From: Chelativorans alearensis
GTDB taxonomy: Bacteria > Pseudomonadota > Alphaproteobacteria > Rhizobiales > Rhizobiaceae
Length of the DNA: 64,000 nucleotides
NCBI RefSeq assembly: GCF_010993735.1
Contig: NZ_WQNI01000003.1
Location: 62,001 to 126,000, forward strand
Direction of reading: 5' to 3'
How positions within the stretch are numbered: position 1 is the stretch's first letter; each line of letters begins with the position of its first letter. Of the stretch, positions 8,877 through 17,385 are shown in pieces. The notes below the pieces were generated by a model that ran no database searches, was not told the DNA's origin, and saw only the letters and a list, made by a program, of their open reading frames with translations. The position numbers and the translations under genes are program-made.

Positions 8877-11800
8877 ATGAGCCAGACGACCGAAAAGCTG
8901 GATTATTCCAAGACCCTCTATCTGCCGCAGACGGACTTCCCGATGCGCGCGGGCTTGCCGGCGAAGGAGCCGGAGCTTGTCGCCCGCTGGCAGAAGATGG
9001 GCCTCTACAAGCGCCTGCGCGCCGAGGCCAAGGGCCGCCCCCTCTTCGTGCTCCACGACGGGCCGCCCTATGCCAACGGCAACATCCATATCGGCCACGC
9101 GCTGAACAAGGTCTTGAAGGACGTCATCACCCGCTCCTTCCAGATGCGCGGCTACGATTCCAACTACGTGCCCGGCTGGGACTGCCACGGCCTGCCCATC
9201 GAGTGGAAGATCGAGGAGCAGTACCGCGCCAAGGGCAGGAACAAGGACGAGGTGCCGATCAACGAGTTCCGCAAGGAATGCCGCGACTTCGCCCAGCACT
9301 GGATCGATGTGCAGACCGAGGAGTTCCAGCGCCTCGGCGTCGAAGGCGACTTCGATAACCCGTATCTGACCATGAACTTCCACGCAGAGGCGCGGATCGC
9401 CGGCGAGCTGTTGAAGTTCGCCACGAGCGGCCAGCTCTATCGCGGGTCGAAGCCGGTGATGTGGAGCGTGGTGGAAAGGACGGCGCTGGCGGAGGCTGAG
9501 GTCGAGTACCACGACCATGAGAGTGATACGGTTTGGGTGAAGTTTCCGGTAGATGACGTCCGGAAGGAGGGTTACACCGACCAGATCGAAGCTATCGCTG
9601 CAATCCTTGAAAAGCAGGGCGAAGATACAAGCCCCGAGGCGGTGAAGGCGTATTTCGGCGAATTGAAATCTGCCTTTGTCGTCATCTGGACAACGACACC
9701 CTGGACCATCCCCGGCAACCGCGCCATATCCTTCTCGCCGCGTATCGCCTACGGCCTCTACGAGGTCACGGTGGCGGAGAACGATTTCGGCCCGCAGTCA
9801 GGCGAAAAGCTGATCTTTGCAGATGCTCTGGCGGAAGAGTCCTTTGCCAAGGCAAAGCTTGAGTTCAAGCGCCTGCGCGACGTGAAGGCGGATGAACTGG
9901 CGGCGGTCGTCTGCACCCACCCCCTCAAAGGCCTCGGCGGCGGCTACAACTTCCCCGTCCCCCTCATCCCCGGTGAGCACGTAACCGACGACGCCGGCAC
10001 GGGCTTCGTCCACACTGCCCCCAGCCACGGCCGGGAGGACTTCGACGCCTGGATGGACGCCGCGCGCGATCTCGCCGCCCGCGGCATCGACACCGCCATC
10101 CCCTTCCCCGTGGACGACGCCGGCTTCTTCACCCACGACGCCCCTGGCCTCGGTCCAGACCGCGAGGGTGGCGCAGCACGCGTCATCGACGACAAGGGCA
10201 AGAAGGGCGATGCCAACAAGGCCGTCATCGAGGCGCTGATCGAAAGGAACATGCTCTTCGCGCGCGGCCGGCTGAAGCATTCCTACCCGCATTCCTGGCG
10301 CTCCAAGAAGCCCGTCATCTTCCGCAACACGCCGCAGTGGTTCGTCTCCATGGACAAGGACCTCGGCGACGGCACGACGCTGCGTACGCGTGCACTCAAG
10401 GCCATCGACGACACCCGCTTCGTCCCCGCCGCCGGCCAGACGCGGCTGCGCGCCATGATCGAGGAGCGGCCGGACTGGGTGCTGTCGCGGCAGCGCGCCT
10501 GGGGCGTACCCATCTGCGTCTTTGCCGACGATGAGGGCGAGATCCTCAAGGACGAGGCCGTCAACGCGCGCATCCTCGAGGCCTTCGAGAAGGAAGGCGC
10601 GGACGCCTGGTTCGCCGAAGGCGCGCGCGAGCGCTTCCTGGGTTCGCGCGCCAACGAGCCATGGCACCAGGTGATGGACATCCTCGATGTCTGGTTCGAT
10701 TCCGGCTCCACCCATGCCTTCACGCTGGAGGACCGGCCGGACCTTAAATGGCCGGCGGATGTCTATCTCGAAGGCTCGGACCAGCACCGCGGCTGGTTCC
10801 ACTCCTCGCTTCTGGAATCCTGCGGCACGCGGGGCAGGGCGCCCTATGACACGGTCATCACCCATGGCTTCACCATGGACGAGGAAGGCCGCAAGATGTC
10901 GAAGTCGCTCGGCAACACGGTCGTCCCCCAGGACGTGATGGCGAAGTCCGGCGCCGATATCCTGCGGCTCTGGGTCGTTACCACCGACTACTGGGAGGAC
11001 CAGCGGCTCGGGAGTAATGTGCTGCAGACCAACATCGACGCCTACCGCAAGCTGAGGAACACCATCCGCTGGATGCTGGGCACGCTGGCGCATGACGAAG
11101 GCGAGGAGATGCCCTTCGCCGAGATGCCGGAGCTGGAGCGCCTCATGCTCCATCGCCTCTCCGAACTCGATGAACTCGTGCGCAAGGGGTACGACAATTT
11201 CGACTTCAAGCGTGTCATGCGCGCCCTGCTCGACTTCATGGTGGTGGAGCTCTCCGCCTTCTATTTCGACGTGCGCAAGGATGCGCTTTACTGCGACGCG
11301 CCTTCGAGCACCCGCCGTAAGGCGGCGGTCCAGGTGGTGCGCAAGCTCTTCGACTGCGTGGTGACCTGGATGGCGCCGATGCTGCCCTTCACCACGGAGG
11401 AGGCGTGGCTGGAACGTTATCCACACGCAGAATCCGTGCACCTGGCGCAGTTCCCCGCGGTGCCGGGCGAATGGCGCGACGACAAGCTGGCGGCCAAGTG
11501 GCGCAAGATCCGCCAGGTGCGCCGCGTCGTCACCGGCGCACTGGAGATCGAGCGCAAGGACAAGACGATCGGCTCCTCTCTGGAGGCCGCTCCGGTCGTC
11601 CACGTCACGGATGCGGCGCTGCGCGAGGCCATCGCCGGCCGCGACATGGCCGAGATCTGCATCACCAGCGGTATTGAAATCCGCGGCGACGCGCCCCCGG
11701 CCGATGCCTTCACGCTGGAGGAGGTGAAGGGCGTGGCCGTCGTCTTCGAGCGTGCATCCGGGCGGAAATGCGCGCGCTCCTGGCGCTACACGGACGATGT

Positions 11801-11882
11801 CGGCTCCGATCCGGAATTCCCGGACGTCTCCGCGCGCGACGCGGCGGCACTGCGCGAACTGCGGGCGCTTGGCCGGTTCTGA
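8877..11882 (+). CDS. ileS: Isoleucyl-tRNA synthetase
   Basis: This class I synthetase charges tRNA-Ile. The ATG at 8877 gives 1001 residues starting [20 protein letters not shown]. The HIGH motif is at residues 71-74 ([12 protein letters not shown]) and KMSKS at about 673-677. The CP1 editing domain contains [15 protein letters not shown] and the tRNA-binding helical region follows KMSKS. The C-terminal region that binds zinc in E. coli through four Cys is reduced to [13 protein letters not shown] with no second Cys pair, so zinc binding there is probably lost. lspA, often next to ileS, is not here. A stretch at about 9500-9680 looks less GC-rich than the rest. Confidence 0.97.
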   Translation: MSQTTEKLDYSKTLYLPQTDFPMRAGLPAKEPELVARWQKMGLYKRLRAEAKGRPLFVLHDGPPYANGNIHIGHALNKVLKDVITRSFQMRGYDSNYVPGWDCHGLPIEWKIEEQYRAKGRNKDEVPINEFRKECRDFAQHWIDVQTEEFQRLGVEGDFDNPYLTMNFHAEARIAGELLKFATSGQLYRGSKPVMWSVVERTALAEAEVEYHDHESDTVWVKFPVDDVRKEGYTDQIEAIAAILEKQGEDTSPEAVKAYFGELKSAFVVIWTTTPWTIPGNRAISFSPRIAYGLYEVTVAENDFGPQSGEKLIFADALAEESFAKAKLEFKRLRDVKADELAAVVCTHPLKGLGGGYNFPVPLIPGEHVTDDAGTGFVHTAPSHGREDFDAWMDAARDLAARGIDTAIPFPVDDAGFFTHDAPGLGPDREGGAARVIDDKGKKGDANKAVIEALIERNMLFARGRLKHSYPHSWRSKKPVIFRNTPQWFVSMDKDLGDGTTLRTRALKAIDDTRFVPAAGQTRLRAMIEERPDWVLSRQRAWGVPICVFADDEGEILKDEAVNARILEAFEKEGADAWFAEGARERFLGSRANEPWHQVMDILDVWFDSGSTHAFTLEDRPDLKWPADVYLEGSDQHRGWFHSSLLESCGTRGRAPYDTVITHGFTMDEEGRKMSKSLGNTVVPQDVMAKSGADILRLWVVTTDYWEDQRLGSNVLQTNIDAYRKLRNTIRWMLGTLAHDEGEEMPFAEMPELERLMLHRLSELDELVRKGYDNFDFKRVMRALLDFMVVELSAFYFDVRKDALYCDAPSSTRRKAAVQVVRKLFDCVVTWMAPMLPFTTEEAWLERYPHAESVHLAQFPAVPGEWRDDKLAAKWRKIRQVRRVVTGALEIERKDKTIGSSLEAAPVVHVTDAALREAIAGRDMAEICITSGIEIRGDAPPADAFTLEEVKGVAVVFERASGRKCARSWRYTDDVGSDPEFPDVSARDAAALRELRALGRF

Positions 11883-11888
11883 GCCGGC

Positions 11889-12368
11889 TCAAGCCTTGAG
11901 CTCGGCCATATAGGCCTTCCGCCGCTCTAGGCTCTCCGGCGGCCAGACGGAGGGGACGTCGTAATATTCCTCGACGGCTTGCGCACCTTCGGGAAGGACG
12001 ACCCAGGGAACCTTGGAGCGCGTATAGATGTGGATATCTGGGGTGATGCTCCGGGCTTGGTCCAGCGTGCCCACGCGCACGAAGTGCACCAGGTCCTTCG
12101 CGCCGCCATAGTTGCTCCAGACGGCCACCTTGCAATGCGGGCAGCGCCAGATCTTTTGTCCGCGCCCGCTCTCGGACGGCGTCAAGATCTTCTCCGGATT
12201 GCCGGTGAGCAGTTCCACATTCGCCGTCTCGATCAGGGCGTTGATCGCGAAGGCGGTCCCCGTCTCCCTCTGGCACGAGGTGCAGTGGCAGCAATGGACG
12301 ATGAGCGGCTCCCGGTGCAACCGGTAAGTGATGCGTTCGCAGGCGCAACGTCCTGTGAGATGTTCCAT
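11889..12368 (-). CDS. GFA/CENP-V family zinc-binding protein
   Basis: This is a 159-residue small zinc protein of the family named after glutathione-dependent formaldehyde-activating enzyme. The Cys ligands are GRCACERI (residues 6-13), CCHCTSCQRETG (26-37) and CPHC near residue 74, followed by the family-typical FVRVGTLD segment. The true formaldehyde activity has been shown for few members, so the substrate is unknown. The ATG at 12368 is preceded by AGGAGGGAG and is preferred over an ATG 27 bp further upstream. It converges on ileS, with 6 bp between the stops. Confidence 0.85.
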   Translation of the reverse strand: MEHLTGRCACERITYRLHREPLIVHCCHCTSCQRETGTAFAINALIETANVELLTGNPEKILTPSESGRGQKIWRCPHCKVAVWSNYGGAKDLVHFVRVGTLDQARSITPDIHIYTRSKVPWVVLPEGAQAVEEYYDVPSVWPPESLERRKAYMAELKA

Positions 12369-12643
12369 CTCTCCCTCCTGACGATGCGCATACATCCTGC
12401 CATCGGGCGCACACGGATCAAAGTCTTTTTGCGTCGACGGCTAGCGCACCAGCGCCGGGATGTTGCGTCATGACCGCCCGTCCGGTAAAAGGCCCGACAG
12501 GAGAAGAGCGCCATCATCTCGTCGGATTTTGGGGCGAGGAGGCACGTAACGGGGGCGGTGGACGGCCGCCTGCAGGCGCTGAGGAGAGTTGAACAGTGAA
12601 CAGTCTTGGCAGCGGCGCGCGCATTGGCGGCGGAAGGTCGCGC

Positions 12644-13321
12644 ATGAAGCCGAAGGCGGTCGGCGCGGCACTTGCGGTATCGGCCATCATCCTTTCGGGC
12701 TGTTCCGGCACCACCTACGGCACCGGGACGACCGCCGAGACGCAGCTTGTGCAGGACCTGACGGGCGTCCTGTCGCTGGCGCCGAAGAAGAAGCCGCCCA
12801 TCGACTATTCGCCCCGTCCGGGCATTGTCGAGCCGCCGTCAACGGAAGTCCTGCCGCCGCCGCAGGAGAGCGTCGCCTCGACATCGAACCCTAACTGGCC
12901 GGAATCGCCTGAGGAGCGTCTGGCGCGCGTTCGCGCCGAAGCGACGGCGAACCAGGACGATCCGTTCTACCGGCCCAACATCGTCCGCGACGTTGACAAC
13001 GGCAGCGCGAGCCGGGGGACAGGGGGAACCGCCGCCCGCCTCAGCGAGAACGGCTCGGTAAAGCCGGAGATCCTGGAAAGAAGTGCCCGCATGCGCAACG
13101 AGCAGCGCCTGGAGTTCCAGCGCCGCCAGCAGCTGGCAAACCAGGGCAGTCCGACCACGCGGCGCTATCTGAGCGATCCGCCGACCGAATTGCGCCAGCC
13201 GGCCGAAACCGCGGCGGCCGGCGATCTGGGCGAGGACGAGTGGAAGAAGGAACGTGCCGCCAAGAGGGCAGCGACAAAGGAGACAGGCGGCCTGCGCCGG
13301 CTCATTCCGTGGTTGAACTGA
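12644..13321 (+). CDS. Predicted outer-envelope lipoprotein, conserved hypothetical
   Basis: The 225-residue product has a classical lipoprotein signal: Lys-containing start, hydrophobic run and lipobox LSGC with Cys20. The mature part is Pro/Arg/Glu-rich with little predicted fold (for example PRPGIVEPPSTEVLPPP and a basic RMRNEQRLEFQRRQQL helix). Its function is unknown. The ATG at 12644 is preceded by GGAAGG and places the signal peptide at the very N-terminus; a GTG 48 bp upstream is less likely. It is followed by 145 bp with no feature and then the stop of the large C58 protein on the other strand. Confidence 0.75.
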   Translation: MKPKAVGAALAVSAIILSGCSGTTYGTGTTAETQLVQDLTGVLSLAPKKKPPIDYSPRPGIVEPPSTEVLPPPQESVASTSNPNWPESPEERLARVRAEATANQDDPFYRPNIVRDVDNGSASRGTGGTAARLSENGSVKPEILERSARMRNEQRLEFQRRQQLANQGSPTTRRYLSDPPTELRQPAETAAAGDLGEDEWKKERAAKRAATKETGGLRRLIPWLN

Positions 13322-13466
13322 GGGAGCCGTCGAACACGACCGCCCTTCGGGATCATCCTGAACTGCCGGCGCGCGGTCAGCCTTCCGGGCAGGAGCACTG
13401 ACCTTTGGGAGTGGCGGCTGCAGCCTGCAGCGTGAGACACTCAAGGCACGCCAATTTGGCCCCGGG

Positions 13467-16400
13467 CTACCAAGCTTTTTTGTGAACCTCATATGCAAAG
13501 GCTACGCTGATATTCTTGTAGTGTTTCGCTATGTATTCGGGCACCCACGTGTCAAGCTCGGCAATATTCTTAAACTCGAAGACGCCCCAGTTCGGGTCGA
13601 AGAATACTGGTTTGCCGTTTTTCCATGCGAGGCCGAGGGCATGGCCGGATCCCCTCCGTCCACGAATCGCCATATAGGCTGAGGAGCGACCCTTAACAAA
13701 AAAATCGATGATATCGGAAACCGCATTGTCTCCATATGCGGTGATCTCATCTGTAGTCATTAATCCCCTTCTGTATAGCAATGATTTTGATGACACTCGC
13801 CCCCTGTATGTTTCTAAGTATTCCTTTTGCAAGCTCACGAGAAAATCACCAAACTTATCCGGTATAGCTGGGTAGGCCTCATTCGCGGTATGTAGGAAAT
13901 GGGCGACAAATGCAGCACATACGCCAGATGTTTCTTTATTTGTATTATTTATTATATATTTTTGATCTTGAAGAGAATATGTTTTAACGGTTATTTTTGG
14001 GTTTACTTTATTGAAAGTTTCAACGCCAGCGTTTATTATATCCTCAGGAAATTCTGTTCGCATCGATTTAGGGAAAATCATTTTTACCAAGTAATTTACT
14101 GGAGGAAATTCAGGGGAGGGGCTTTCTGCGGTAGCAGGGGAGAGGGTTTCAGCGGCAAGACGCGTACCGTAGGACTGGCCGGTCCGTGGGTCCGCCAGCG
14201 TATAGAAGCGCTCTCCCTCCTTGTTGTAACGCTCCTTGAGGAAAACGATTTCGTCCCCGTCGTTGCGGCCGAGCATCAACTCGATCTTGTCGAGAGCTGC
14301 GCCTTGAGGGGTGATGTCGATGGTCTCTATCCCCTTCGCATCCTCCCTCACCCTTACGCCGGATGCGAGCGCCTGTTCGCCGTCGAGCCCGATTTCGACG
14401 AGGCGGGTGCGGCTGGCGGCCTCCTCCAGCGCATTGGCCAATTCCGGAAGCGTGGCTTTGAGCTGCTCGGCCACGCGGGCGATGTCCTTCGCGCCGGCGA
14501 CCGTGATATGGGAGGCAAGGCTGGGCGTCGGGATGGGCAAAGCGCTTTCGATACCCGCCACGGTGGTTTTGAGTAGCTGCTTGCCGAACGCGTGGCCGAA
14601 GGGCTCGGCGCCGTGGAGGGCGGCCGAAAGGCCGACGCTCAGGCCGTCCTCGAGCGCGCTCGCCACGAAGGTGGATATGCCGGTGGAGACCACGCGGGCG
14701 CCCGCCTTTACGGCCTGGATGCCTTCGCCCACGAAGGGAATGAAGGAGAGGATGTCGAAGAGACCGTTCCCAATCGCGTCCGCCACATCTCCCTTCTGGA
14801 TGGCCACGATCGTGGCACGGAAGGGAACGAGATTGAGAAGAAAGTTGCTGATCGCTTCATTTTCGGTCTCGCCGCGCAAATGATCGCGAGACTTCTCGAT
14901 CTCCGATTTGTAGAAGTCGGTAAGCGCGCCCTTGATCTCCGCCGCCGTCCCGCCGGCTATCTCCTCTTTGCGGTATTCGTAATCATTACCGTCGTACTTG
15001 CCATTGCCTTCGTGCTGTTCGGCCGGCAGGTCAGCATCGAAGAGATTGTAGCGATTGGTTTCCTCCCAGTTCTCGAGGGATGTGCCGGCAGGAATTTCCT
15101 GCAGGCCCTTGCCGGGCTCCGCAAGCGATAGGAAGAATTGTCGATCGGTGGCCGAGTCGGCGAAGGTCACGGTAATCCAAATCGCCATGTCGCTCGGTAT
15201 GGTCTGTATATCTGCGTTTGTAAGACCTCCCCAGTCGAGGTGCCATTTCGATATGACGAGGAGGGGCCGTGAAATCGCAATCGTGGCGCCCTCTAGGTTC
15301 AGCCCGTGCTGTTTCGCATAAAGCGCCAGCGACTGGTCGATGAGGGTGGCCATGGCCTCTGAAACGCTGTCCCTGCTCTTCTCGAACACCTCATCGAATG
15401 CCGCGGCCGGATCCGGCAGGTCGGAGGGAGGAGTGAAGTCGAGAATGTTGTAGAGATCCCCGTGCTGGAAATAGGCTTCCGCGAGGGTCGGCTGCTGGAC
15501 AACCTGACCGAGGTTCCCAAGGTAGTCGACCACTTGGTCCGGGTTGAGGCCATGGTTCCGTAGGATTTGTCTGACGATGTCCTTGCGGGAAGAGACCGCG
15601 TCCCGGCCGAGAGTTTCCAGCGCCTCGGCAATCGCGAGCTCCTCCTTGAAGACGTCGTGGGCGACGTCGGCGAGCGTCTTCTTCAGGTCGGCCTGGTTCT
15701 CCTCGGTTAAGCTTGCTCCGTCGATCTCGCCCCTGGCCCGGGCGATCAGGATGAGCAGTTCGGTCGCCCGGTAGGAAGCGGCTGCTGCAGTTTCGTCCTG
15801 CTTCGCTTCGCCGTCTCCCGTCTCGCCCCCTTGCGCCGCCGACTGTGCTTCCTCCCCATCCGCCGCCGGAGCGACGGACGTGGCTGCCCGGCCGAGCGCC
15901 ACAAGCTCGTCCGTCGTCAACGCCGCCGGATCGAGGCCCGCGTCCTCCGCATAGTCCATGCCGATCCACAGCTGCGCCCACTCAAGACTGCCGTAGAGGA
16001 TCGTCTCCGGCGGCTCGGGCAGGGAAAGTGTCGGGTCGCCGATCAGGACGGGCACCAGCGCGTCGGCCAGCGGTGCGGCCCAATCGAGCTTCTCTTGGAG
16101 CGCGCCGCTGATCCTGTCCCTGGCCGCCTTCGCCGCGTCGGCGATCGTCATGGCGCCGGCTCCGTGCAGCACAGTGCCGTCGGAGGTCACCTCATGCCCG
16201 TCGGCGGCCCGCGTGCCGAGCTCTGTCGCCCAATCCACTTCGTCGGTCAGGGCCAGCAACAGCTGTGCGCGAAGATATTCCGTCTGGGCGGGCGAAACGT
16301 TGGTCTCGCCCTCCCCGCCGCCATAAAGGCCCGCCGCCTCGGCCAGCCGGCGCGACAACGCGTCGTCCTCCGGGCCGGGGAACGTGCCCATATGCGAGAG

Positions 16401-16742
16401 CACCTCGTCCAGGCTCGCTTGCGCATCGCCCATCTCCTCGCGCCCATGGGACAGGAACGCCTCGCGCAGCGTTCCGCCGAGTTTCGCATCGGCCTCGTAA
16501 GGAGCCCCGAATACATCCGCATCGGTCTTGTCTACCGCCGCCCCGCTCTGTGCGTCGACGAGATTGTCGTGGTCAGGATCCAGGCGGTCCAGGGCATCGT
16601 CCGATAACGAATCCTCCGCGGAGAGACCGGTCTCGGGGTGTGTATCTTCCACCGTTTGCGGCTGAGTGCCACCGTATGCAATCTCAGGTATGTAAGTAAA
16701 ATAGTCGGGATCAAGGGAAAGAGTTATATTTGTAATAAGCAT
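13467..16742 (-). CDS. Large multidomain protein with C-terminal YopT-type (C58) cysteine protease domain; candidate toxin or effector
   Basis: This 1091-residue protein has no signal peptide. The C-terminus carries the triad of C58 peptidases (YopT, AvrPphB): Cys942 in TSGVCAAFVAHFL, His1034 in GSGHALGLAW and Asp1049 in FFDPNWGVFEF. The 15-residue His-Asp spacing matches AvrPphB. C58 enzymes cut near lipid-modified ends of host GTPases or cut host kinases. Residues 632-690 form a hydrophobic stretch (FLLNLVPF, GLFDILSFIPFVGEG) resembling translocation helices of large toxins. Residues 55-63 (DPDHDNLVD) look like a calcium loop. A Pro/Ser-rich linker (868-882) precedes the protease domain. 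The coding DNA becomes AT-rich from about 14105 to the stop, and also at the start. The ATG at 16742 has AGGA 7 bases upstream. No secretion or immunity gene is adjacent. The protease call is strong; the delivery route and target are unknown. Confidence 0.78.
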   Translation of the reverse strand: MLITNITLSLDPDYFTYIPEIAYGGTQPQTVEDTHPETGLSAEDSLSDDALDRLDPDHDNLVDAQSGAAVDKTDADVFGAPYEADAKLGGTLREAFLSHGREEMGDAQASLDEVLSHMGTFPGPEDDALSRRLAEAAGLYGGGEGETNVSPAQTEYLRAQLLLALTDEVDWATELGTRAADGHEVTSDGTVLHGAGAMTIADAAKAARDRISGALQEKLDWAAPLADALVPVLIGDPTLSLPEPPETILYGSLEWAQLWIGMDYAEDAGLDPAALTTDELVALGRAATSVAPAADGEEAQSAAQGGETGDGEAKQDETAAAASYRATELLILIARARGEIDGASLTEENQADLKKTLADVAHDVFKEELAIAEALETLGRDAVSSRKDIVRQILRNHGLNPDQVVDYLGNLGQVVQQPTLAEAYFQHGDLYNILDFTPPSDLPDPAAAFDEVFEKSRDSVSEAMATLIDQSLALYAKQHGLNLEGATIAISRPLLVISKWHLDWGGLTNADIQTIPSDMAIWITVTFADSATDRQFFLSLAEPGKGLQEIPAGTSLENWEETNRYNLFDADLPAEQHEGNGKYDGNDYEYRKEEIAGGTAAEIKGALTDFYKSEIEKSRDHLRGETENEAISNFLLNLVPFRATIVAIQKGDVADAIGNGLFDILSFIPFVGEGIQAVKAGARVVSTGISTFVASALEDGLSVGLSAALHGAEPFGHAFGKQLLKTTVAGIESALPIPTPSLASHITVAGAKDIARVAEQLKATLPELANALEEAASRTRLVEIGLDGEQALASGVRVREDAKGIETIDITPQGAALDKIELMLGRNDGDEIVFLKERYNKEGERFYTLADPRTGQSYGTRLAAETLSPATAESPSPEFPPVNYLVKMIFPKSMRTEFPEDIINAGVETFNKVNPKITVKTYSLQDQKYIINNTNKETSGVCAAFVAHFLHTANEAYPAIPDKFGDFLVSLQKEYLETYRGRVSSKSLLYRRGLMTTDEITAYGDNAVSDIIDFFVKGRSSAYMAIRGRRGSGHALGLAWKNGKPVFFDPNWGVFEFKNIAELDTWVPEYIAKHYKNISVAFAYEVHKKAW

Positions 16743-16774
16743 TAAATATTCCTAAAATGAAATAGTTTTAAATG

Positions 16775-16804
16775 ATTTTAAAGAATTATCTCAGGTTTCG
16801 TCAA
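16775..16804 (-). promoter_or_regulatory. Predicted sigma70-type promoter of the C58-protein gene
   Basis: On the minus strand TTGACG (16799-16804) is followed after 18 bp by TAAAAT (16775-16780), about 33 bp before the ATG at 16742. The whole region 16743-16860 is strongly AT-rich, unlike neighbouring intergenic DNA. Confidence 0.6.
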
Positions 16805-16854
16805 TAAAAATTATAATATACTTATACGAGGTACATAATGTGAGGTAATATAAT

Positions 16855-17286
16855 TCAACTGCGCATGCGCCCGAAGAATTCCTTGAGCAGCGCTGCCGCC
16901 TCCCGCTCACCCATCCCCTCGTAGACCTCCGGCGCGTGATGGCAGGTGGGCTGCGCAAAAAAGCGGCCGCCATGCACCACGCCGCCGCCCTTCTCGTCGC
17001 CTGCGGCGAAGTAGAGCCGGCGGATGCGGGCGAACGAGATGGCGCCGGCGCACATGGCGCACGGTTCCAGCGTCACATAAAGGTCCGCCCCGACGAGGCG
17101 CTCGGAGCCTTCCGCCCGGCAGGCCTCGCGGATGGCCAGTAATTCAGCATGCGCGGTAGGATCGGCGCGCTCCCGCGTGCGGTTCCCCGCCCGTGCGAGC
17201 ACCTTGCCGCCGCGGGCCACCACCGCGCCCACGGGCACCTCGCCGCGCGCCGCGGCCGCCCGCGCCTCTTCAAGCGCGACGTCCAT
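16855..17286 (-). CDS. tadA: tRNA-specific adenosine deaminase
   Basis: TadA converts A34 of tRNA-Arg(ACG) to inosine. Zinc and catalytic residues are visible as T-A-H46-A-E48 and P-C76-A-M-C79, and the usual EVPVGAVV and NRTRERADPTAHAE segments are present. The ATG at 17286 gives 143 residues, slightly short of the usual 150-160; an upstream in-frame TTG (LNRQRTNNYPAFM) could add 12 residues and is plausible. The open frame continues far upstream through rluB-rsmD, but that is antisense shadow. It is divergent from rluB, with 99 bp between starts. Confidence 0.93.
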   Translation of the reverse strand: MDVALEEARAAAARGEVPVGAVVARGGKVLARAGNRTRERADPTAHAELLAIREACRAEGSERLVGADLYVTLEPCAMCAGAISFARIRRLYFAAGDEKGGGVVHGGRFFAQPTCHHAPEVYEGMGEREAAALLKEFFGRMRS

Positions 17287-17385
17287 GAAAGCAGGATAGT
17301 TGTTCGTCCGCTGCCGGTTCAATCTTTTCGCTCGCAAGCGCGTGGGCGAATTGATACCTAGCGATCCTGAAGGACGAAGGCCACC

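Noticed and set aside
9798-11603. 601-codon open frame on the minus strand inside ileS
   Set aside because: It lies fully antisense to ileS. Composition is His/Arg/Gly-rich as expected for the complement of GC-biased codons, and no motif is recognisable.
13482-13682. Small plus-strand frame opposite the end of the C58 protein, considered as an immunity gene
   Set aside because: It is entirely antisense to the protease domain, with no ribosome-binding site and no similarity I recognise.
13899-14576. Plus-strand 225-codon frame opposite the C58 domain boundary
   Set aside because: It is antisense, its start lies in the AT-rich block without a ribosome-binding site, and the rest is shadow of GC-rich coding DNA.
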